Part shown: one piece after another, positions 56,990 to 64,000 of the stretch
Layout: each line of letters begins with the position of its first letter
Numbering within the stretch: position 1 is the first letter of the stretch
Assembly: GCF_954871325.1 (NCBI RefSeq)
Contig: NC_088775.1
Location: 17,771,561-17,835,560, forward strand
Reading direction: 5' to 3'
DNA length: 64,000 nucleotides
From: Gordionus sp. m RMFG-2023
Lineage: Eukaryota > Nematomorpha > Gordioida > Chordodea > Parachordodidae
Notes under the pieces: model-generated
Told to the model about the DNA's origin: nothing
What the model saw: only the letters and a program-made list of their open reading frames with translations
Database searches by the model: none
Made by a program: the position numbers and the translations under genes

Positions 56990-57960
56990 ACGATTAACTT
57001 ATAAACTGGCATAAAAACCTAATATTCTACCAATACTCAACTTTGCAAAGTAAATGATTGTAAATTTTTCTAATAATAAATTTTAGCAATTTTAATAGAA
57101 TATTTATTTATTTTGATACCTACTAATTTTTTATTTCAATTAAGCTATTTAAATCTTTGCTAATTTAAAAAAATATTGCAAATTTACAATAAATTAAGAT
57201 TTTGGATATGATCTTGGGCCTGATAATTTTTCATTCCAATTAAGTTTATTTAAATCTTTGCTAACTTAAAAAATATTGCAAATTTTTCTATATGATAAAT
57301 TTCAGTATTGCAAATAAAATGATTGCCTAAATACACTGAAATATTCTTTATTTTATTGTAATTAGGTTTATTTAAATCTTTGCTAACTTAAAAAAATATT
57401 GTAAATTTACAATAAATTAAATTTTTGGATATGGTCTTAGCATGATAATTTTTCATTCCGATTAAGCTTATTTAAATCTATGCTTGCATAAAAACCTATT
57501 ATTCTACCAATACTCAACTTTGCAAAGTAAATGATTATTTTTATAATAATAAATTTTAGCAATTTTAATAGAATATTTATTTATTTTGATACCTACTAAT
57601 TTTTTATTTCAATTAAGCTATTTAAATCTTGGCTAACTTAAAAAAATATTTCAAATTTACAATAAATTAAATTTTTGAATATGATCTTGGGCCTGATAAT
57701 TTTTCATTCCAATTAAGTTTATTTAAATTTCAGTATTGCAAACAAAATGATTCTAAATACACTGAAATATTCTTTATTTACATTGAATAATATATTGTAT
57801 TTAAGTTTATTTAAATCTTTGCTAACTTAAAAAAATATTGCAAATTTTTTCTATAAGATAAATTTCAGTTTGCAAACAAAATGATTGCCTAAATACACTG
57901 AAATATTCTTTATTTTCATTGAATACTATAAATTAAATTTTTGGATATGGACTTGGGCCA
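56990..57960. repeat. Tandem array, about 477-bp unit
   Basis: The stretch from 57009 ('cataaaaacctaatattcta') recurs from 57486 with small indels. Submodules 'cattccaattaagtttattt' and 'tctttgctaacttaaaaaaa' recur further, up to about 57960. Confidence 0.85.
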
Positions 57961-58271
57961 TTTATTATATATATTATTTTTTATTCATTTCAACAGTTGT
58001 TTTTGATACCAAAATTATCATTTGTTTCCCCAATCAAATGACGATAGACGATAAATCAAGTAAATAAATTTTGTTTAGTATATTTCTATTCATTTTAATA
58101 GAATTCGATGAGATACAGGCAATGATATATATAACATAGATTGGCGATTCGATTTCCGTGCCTATGATCGTATAGACACTTCATCGTAAAGTTTCGTCCA
58201 ATTCTGTGATTGGTTCATTAAAGTGCGGGAAAAGTAATAGTTTAAAAATATTTTTATTTATAATCATTGTA

Positions 58272-58620
58272 ATGGAAATTAAAACGGTATCAAACAACAT
58301 CAAAATTCTTCTTGAGAAAAGAATTAATCCCAATATAATTCAAAGTTAACAATCTAGATATAATCAATTTAGTAATGTAATTTTAGAAAACAAAATTACT
58401 AATAAAAAATCCAAAAGAGGACATGATATTCTATGTTTTAATGATTTGGAATATACAATGCATAGAGTAATTAATTCCAAATCATATTACCGATGTAGAA
58501 AAAGAAGTTGCTCTGGATGGGGTATTTTCCAATCAGTAAGTTCACAGAAACTCAGGATCATACCTTAGAACAATGAAAATCCCCTATTGGTAAGTTTTTT
58601 TATAGATAATTCACTATAAC
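58272..58620 (+). pseudogene. FLYWCH-type zinc finger fragment
   Basis: One frame reads RGHDILCFNDLEYTMHRVIN then SKSYYRCRKRSCSGWGIF, the FLYWCH pattern (Y-x-CR-x5-C). FLYWCH domains bind DNA and are common in MULE-type transposons. A stop lies shortly upstream at about 58350 and another after the finger, so the present copy is broken. Confidence 0.65.
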
Positions 58621-58639
58621 ACCTATTATTTAGTCAATA

Positions 58640-59060
58640 ACCTTCTACTTATGTCTGATAGTCAACCAATAACTCAATTCCAATTATCTCAACAAATTAT
58701 ACAACCTTCATTATCAAGTTTCATAAAATATTAGATTTTTAAAATCAATATAGTTTTAGACTATCAGCTAACTCAATCTCAAATTCTAGCAACGCCCAAC
58801 ATGCAGTCTGCTAATACCATATCAAGTTTCACAAAATAAAATTTCTATAATCAATTTTTTTTAGGCAATATGTTTACTCAGTCTCAGTTCTTTGTTACAA
58901 ACTCTCAACCAACTTCAACTAGTATCATCAATTATTATCTTTTTATATTCATTACTTTAGGTAATATGTTTGCTCAATCTTAACCCCTAGTGACACCTAA
59001 CATGCAACCCTTAATGCCATATCAAGTTTATCAAAATTTATAATCATTTAATTATTAGGC
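58640..59060 (+). repeat. Three exon-like Gln/Ser repeats
   Basis: Three spaced blocks beginning with '(a)ggcaatatgtttactcagtc', '(a)ggtaatatgtttgctcaatc' and 'agactatcagctaactcaat', each after a pyrimidine-rich TTTAG. They look like duplicated exons encoding LGNMF(T/A)QS segments. Confidence 0.5.
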
Positions 59061-59399
59061 ATTATATTACCTCATAGGAATGACTCTAAAAAAACAAATT
59101 CCAAATATATCCTAAAAGAAAGAAATTTGAAAAAGCTGACTACACAATATAATAATCATATTATTAATAAATTGGAATTGCTGATAAATCATCAGCTTAT
59201 ATTAAATTAGTATACAATTCAAATGTATTTGATAATATATAATTTTTATTATTGTATTTTACATTGTAAATAATTTATATTTGTTTTATACATGCTAAAT
59301 AAATATTAGTTGTTTATATTTTTGTATTCGATTTATACATTTGAAATAATTAACATATGTCATATACATTATAAATTTGAATAATAAAATAAGCTTCTT

Positions 59400-59695
59400 A
59401 ATTTGCTGTAAAAATTGTATCCTAGGTTGTTCTTTTGATATTGTGTAAGAGCTAAGATAAAAAGATAAATTTTTGTCATTTGAAACCTGCTAAATATTCT
59501 ATATTTGAATAATAATATATATTAAATTTTACCATTTTAAACCTATTAATCTTCTTAATTTGCTGTAGAAATTATATCCTAGGTTTTTCTTTTGATATTG
59601 TGTAAGAGTTAAGATAAATTTTTACCATTTGAAACCTGCTAAATATTCTATATTTGAATAATATATATTAAATTTTACCATTCCAAAAGAATTAT
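59400..59695. repeat. Direct repeat of about 145 bp
   Basis: 'ttaatttgctgtaaaaattg', 'tcttttgatattgtgtaaga' and 'catttgaaacctgctaaata' occur in the same order at 59397-59520 and 59555-59670. Confidence 0.8.
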
Positions 59696-60119
59696 TAACA
59701 TTTAACGTAAGATTATCTATTAATCTCCATTTTGAACGAATTGGACGAGTTGGACGAAAAATACGATGAAGTGTCTTAAGATCAAAGGCACCCCACCCGG
59801 CGATTCATTCATTAAATGCATGATAAAAATGTCCTCACATTGCAATCAGCTGTAGAGCCATTTTATAGTTTGGATATCCATTATTCGTCAGCATGAAATA
59901 TTAATACATATATAATATTGCCAAAACTAGTCTACGAAGATAATTTATTTTGAAAAGTTTCCATTTATGATATATTATTTTTCTTATATTCTTAAATATT
60001 ATGGTAAGATTATAATTTGTTTTAATTATTTCTTAGTCTAGTGAATTTTTATGAACGTAGATTAGCTGATTATACCTAAAAAAAATGATTCTAAGACTAA
60101 CCCTCCTTTTAATTTTTGG

Positions 60120-62300
60120 ATACAGGATTATATACCAAAAATATCTATCATCTATGTCTTCCAATAAAGGCTTAAGACACAATCTGCGAGTTCAGGTCTC
60201 GAGTAAGGGTAAAATGCATCACCATTCTCATAATGGTGAAGTTGTTTTGGACCTTGACTGAAGAATTCAACTTCTTCAAATGGTTCAAAGTGGATGTGAT
60301 ACTAATGTGTCAACAATATCTCTTGCCCATTTTGGTATCACCAAGACTTACAGCAAATTGGCTGATAGTTAAAATATATAAAAATTATAATATTATATGA
60401 TCAATAATATATTTTTAAATATAATACACAATAATAAATTGTTTCACCATTTTTATAATAGTGAAACAATTTTAGATTGTAACAGAAGAGTTTAACTTCT
60501 TTAAAAAGTTATAGTGTAGTGGATGTGATACTAATGAGGCAAAATCTTTAGCTGATAATTTTGGTATCACCAAGACTCACAGCAACTTGACTAGTAGGTA
60601 AAATATTTCTGCATAATAAATCTATTTATTATATCATGTATTATATTTTTAGCTTCTGGTGGCCAAATATGGAATAGGATGTGGTTAATTTTGTAAAATG
60701 TTGTGATATTAGCCAGCGTAGCAACACAAGATTTGACAAAACTAACAATGAGTTGCATTCAATTCCTATTCCAACAAAGGTATTAAAGTTGATTACATAA
60801 CAAATCCATAATTTGAAAATTTTTATAGTTTGGTCATTATAATTGTTTCTAATTTTTGTTTATGAATTTTATATTTTTCATATGTAGCCTTATTAATGAT
60901 CTGTCTATTATAGCTTATATGTATGTGGCACTTGTTTTTATTAGTTATGTTGGTTTCATATATTGAACCATTTAAATTTTATTGAATTTTTTTACAAGAA
61001 ATATATCATATATTCATTTTTAGTTTCTTTAAGGTTAATATAACAGTCCAAAATAAAAATATAATTTGCATATAATCTAATAATTAAAACTTATAATCTG
61101 AAAATATAATAAATAAAATTAATATAGTCCCCTTCAATCTCAGGTAAAAATTGATATATATATCATAATTTCATTTTTTAGCTAATTTAGATTTTACCTC
61201 ATTCTTTATTATTATGTTTTTTTTCAGCTGCAATCATAAATAATGGTAAGCAGCTTTACTTTATTACATGACACCTAACCTCCTAATGGAGTATATAATA
61301 TAACAACAATCTTTTATTTTACAAAAGGTATGGACACAAATAGGTGTTGATTTAAGTGCTGTGCCTGAAAGTGAGGATAGCTATAAATACATTGCTGTAG
61401 CAGTTGATTATTTCAGCAAATATATTGTAGCCATGCCTTTAAAAGATAAAACAGCAAAATCGGTATCGCGCTTCCTTTACTCATGACTATGCACACGTGG
61501 TAGGGCAAAAGTATAATAAATTTGGTAATAAAATATTAATATTATATATAGATTCAAATTAATGATCAAGGATGTGAGTTTGTGAATGAAATAAGCAATA
61601 ATTTTTACAAACTCATAGGGACCATGCAGAGGGTGTCAAGTGCTTATCACCCTCAAGCAAATAGCATGGTTGAAAGAGTGAATAGGACAATCCAAAATGC
61701 ACTACTAAAGTGTATTAGGGATGATCAATTAATTTGGACAGATGCCTTGCCTGGCATAATATTTGCCTATAACACTTCTCTACACGAATCTTCGAAATTT
61801 ACACCATATGAGCTGATGTATGGTAGAAAAGCAAAACAAGCTTATGGGGTATGATAAATCTCATTTTATAATCATATACTATATATTATGTCTCTATTTA
61901 AGATTGACGAGGAAGAGGATATTGATCCTGACAATGTACCTGAAGCAGATTTGGAGTCTTGTTTTCAAGATACAGTTTCCATGATGAATGATATTCATGA
62001 GATAGCTGCTGGCAATATAGATCTTGCTCAGCTAAAGGGATTATAGAAGTCGTAATGCTGGTAGAAATAATCATTATTTAGTAAATGATCAAGTGCTTAT
62101 TTGGAACAGCCGTCGGGCTGATAGGAAAGGTGGTAAAATGACCAGACCTTGGATGGGTCCTTAATAGTTAGGATTCTTAAAAGTGAAATTTATCATTATT
62201 ATTAAATTATTTTTAATAGTTAGGCAATGTTGAGCTCATGAATGCTAGCGGTAGCATTTTAAAGAGCAAAGGAAATATATGTAATATAAAACATTACTTT
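60120..62300 (+). mobile_element. Gypsy/Ginger-type integrase fossil, intron-bearing
   Basis: In order: a zinc-binding region (about 60225-60785), integrase core part one (about 61325-61490, with TQIGVDL and DYFSKY) and core part two (61582-61854). A C-terminal block follows at 62060-62165. Blocks are separated by AT-rich stretches with AG before and GT after them, as spliced exons would be. Integrases of this kind occur in Gypsy LTR elements, Ginger DNA transposons and host genes derived from them (GIN/KRBA2-like). The exon-like layout and the absence of gag or RT favour a Ginger element or a former host gene. It looks broken, with a few breaks. No terminal repeats were found. Confidence 0.65.
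61582..61854 (+). pseudogene. Integrase core, second part
   Basis: 90 codons containing SSAYHPQANSMVERVNRT, then WTDALPGIIFAYNTS and TPYELMYGRKAKQAYGV, the end of the DDE core (Glu in VERVNR) and the conserved motif after it. Well preserved compared with the rest of this relic; one element of a larger fossil. Confidence 0.8.
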
Positions 62301-62985
62301 GCAAGAAAAGGTATATAATTGTCTTAATTACTTAGTAATATACATATTTTTTAGATGATAAAAACTCTGAGGTAGTGAGTTATAATGAGGAGTTAAATGC
62401 TCAAAAAAATCACTCAAACGGTATTATTTATAAAACTCACATTAATTATTTTAAATATTTAGTCTCAAAATTACTCAACACGATTATTGGGGAAGAGAAT
62501 AAGAATTGTGAAGACCAAAAATATAAAATATTTATTATTATATGTATTTTTTAGATGATGCAGATTTTAAGAGGATAAAGATATTAAATGATGAAACGAA
62601 GATGGTAGAGCTTGGTAGACATCGAGAAAATAGTAATATTTTTATAAATTGATATAATTTGTTAAATTATTAGTTATGCCTTCTAATTCTAATATACCAG
62701 CTGTAATTGATAAAGTAGGACTGTTTATTGAGAAAGGTATTAATATGTGTTATTATTTAATTATGCATATTTTTTAGATAATGAATTGACAGTAGAGACT
62801 GTAATTTCTAAGAAAGATGATGCAAATCTATTTCTTCCCACCAATAGAATATGGAAATTAATATCTATAACAATAGAAAATATAATATTTGATCTTTACA
62901 CGTCAATCATAAATGTCAGTATCACTAAAAATATTATATTTATGCGCGTCAGTCATAAATGTGAATATCACTAAAAAATAATATT
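62300..62985 (+). other. Series of short exon-like blocks after the integrase
   Basis: At about 62355, 62555 and 62778 a run 'tatttttta' plus G is followed by a short Asp/Glu/Lys-rich reading stretch. They may be tail exons of the integrase relic or of a derived gene. Not recognised further. Confidence 0.35.
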
Positions 62986-63060
62986 AAATCTTAACATGTC
63001 AGTCATAAATGTCAATATCACTAAATTGGAATTTATTTAAAACAGGAATTCATTTATAAC
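62880..63060. repeat. Inverted copy of the 50.1-kb short repeat
   Basis: 'cagtcataaatgtcaatatcac' type units occur three times here (about 62910, 62950, 63000), ending in 'aggaattcatttataacgtt'. Confidence 0.65.
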
Positions 63061-63069
63061 GTTGCACCG

Positions 63070-63190
63070 GTGTAGGATTGTGAAAGCAATACCCATTGTA
63101 GTTTCAATACCGTATTGATATTATCATTGTAGATTCAATACCGTATTGTTTTTACAATATTGTAGAATCAATACCGTATTGGTTTTAAAA
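63070..63190. repeat. Tandem repeat of a caataccgtattg motif
   Basis: Three to four units of about 38-43 bases containing 'attgtag.ttcaataccgtat'. Confidence 0.8.
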
Positions 63191-63199
63191 TACGTTTTC

Positions 63200-63605
63200 A
63201 TCGCTTCAAATATATTGGCGGCCATTAAAATTGTAAAATATTTATTATTATACATTTAATTTTCGCTTCAAATATGTTGGCGGCCATTAAAATTGTAAAA
63301 TATTTATTATTATACATTTAATTTTCGCTTCAAATATGTTGGCGGCCATTAAAATTGTAAAATATTTATTATTTTATATTCTTTTCATCGCTTCAAAAAT
63401 ATTGGCGGCCATTTTCGATTTGTAAAATATTTATTTTAAATAGATTTAACTTTTTTGAAATTTTTTGAATTACATAGATTAAAATATATATTGTAAACAT
63501 GTTAAATTAATTTCAGTGAAGATGTACCGAAAGTGACAATTGTCATATTGTAAAATATTTATTTTTTAATCGCGTCAAAAATATTGACGGCCATTTTAGA
63601 TTTGT
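63200..63605. repeat. 62-bp tandem array with GGCGGCCATT motif
   Basis: Units start at 63202, 63264, 63326 and 63389, with a diverged one at 63571. Each holds 'cgcttcaaatatgttggc', 'ggcggccatt' and 'ttgtaaaatatttatt'. Between the last two lies a reversed piece of the 119-bp unit found at 23.1-23.7 kb. Confidence 0.9.
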
Positions 63606-64000
63606 AAAAAATCTATTTTATATATTTAATAGTTAAAATATATTTAAATGATTTTCTATTCTTTTATATAATTTTTTTAAGGAATTTATATTTTACTATT
63701 CTTTATATCCTGTATATTTTTATTTTTTTACTCATATTTATTAATTTTCTCCTTATGGTTAAAATGATATTGTTTGTTCAACTCCATCCTATAGAAAATT
63801 GTAATTAAGAACAATGTACACAAATTTTCTTCATTTACCATCTTATTATTGGGATCAAGCCTTAAAATTTTAATAAACAAGCTTAAGCTAATCACAGATA
63901 TGAGGGTTTCTATTACAACAAAGGATCTCAATCATTATCTCTATCACTATTATTATGCGATCATTGCCTGTTGGCTCATCTTAAAATCTTCATTCCTATC
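63606..64000. other. AT-rich right edge
   Basis: No gene or repeat is recognised up to the window end. Confidence 0.4.

Larger units (their letters stand above)
58151..59798 (+). mobile_element. Long-TIR element carrying a FLYWCH finger
   Basis: Imperfect TIRs of about 55 bases: gtgcctatgatcgta, then gacacttcatcgtaa and tttcgtccaa at left, with matching reversed sequence at right. They are flanked by GGCGATTC at 58143-58150 and 59799-59806. A duplication of 8 (or 9 with one mismatch) and long TIRs suit a MULE; hAT is the alternative. Only a FLYWCH finger and repeated Gln/Ser-rich exon-like blocks are inside, no transposase. Confidence 0.75.

Overview
The window is a very AT-rich piece of a eukaryotic, almost certainly animal, nuclear genome. 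It has GT-AG introns, microsatellites, and non-LTR and DNA transposons of animal type; no operons or bacterial gene layout are visible. The taxon cannot be fixed from sequence alone. An ShKT-like cysteine exon, the transposon mix and the extreme AT content would suit a cnidarian or another AT-rich marine or parasitic invertebrate, but that is inference.

The one complete host gene is a 3-ketoacyl-CoA thiolase (ACAA2-type) on the minus strand. Ten exons between 34187 and 1791 join with consistent GT-AG junctions and phase into a 416-residue protein with all three catalytic residues. Its 1251 coding bases are spread over 32.4 kb because most introns are packed with transposons. A convergent 150-codon ORF of unknown function lies at 258-710.

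Introns, in transcript order from the right: intron 2 holds short inverted-repeat elements. Intron 5 (13.3 kb) holds a stack of insertions, each closed by target duplications: an RTE-like LINE (about 16290-28832) split by a hAT element (17763-26759), itself split by a second hAT (18077-23949), split by a third (20498-22852), which contains a further inverted-repeat element (21966-22299). Intron 7 holds inverted-repeat elements and a decayed LINE end. Intron 8 holds a 3.9-kb palindrome made of two inverted copies of a transposase gene; a TA-flanked element sits in one arm while the other arm keeps the empty site. Intron 9 holds a 1.2-kb long-inverted-repeat element.

Upstream of the thiolase (34-64 kb) there is no complete gene, only repeats: tandem arrays (34.6-35.2, 37.8-38.3, 48.8-49.1, 57.0-58.0, 63.1-63.6 kb); a small LTR element with 252-bp LTRs (35429-37525); a hAT (38972-40920) inserted in a 140-bp satellite, and a short derivative of it (43827-44182); a multi-domain ShKT fossil (45.5-45.9 kb); two LINE fragments (49.1-53.2 kb); a Helitron with textbook ends (53277-56971) carrying a 707-bp higher-order repeat; a FLYWCH-bearing long-TIR element (58151-59798); and a spliced Gypsy/Ginger-type integrase relic (60.1-62.3 kb or further).

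No obviously new biochemical system is visible. The most notable features are the layered, datable insertion stack in the intron, the three inverted-repeat transposons inside transcribed introns (possible hairpin-RNA sources), and palindromic or YY1-like motifs recurring in unrelated tandem arrays.
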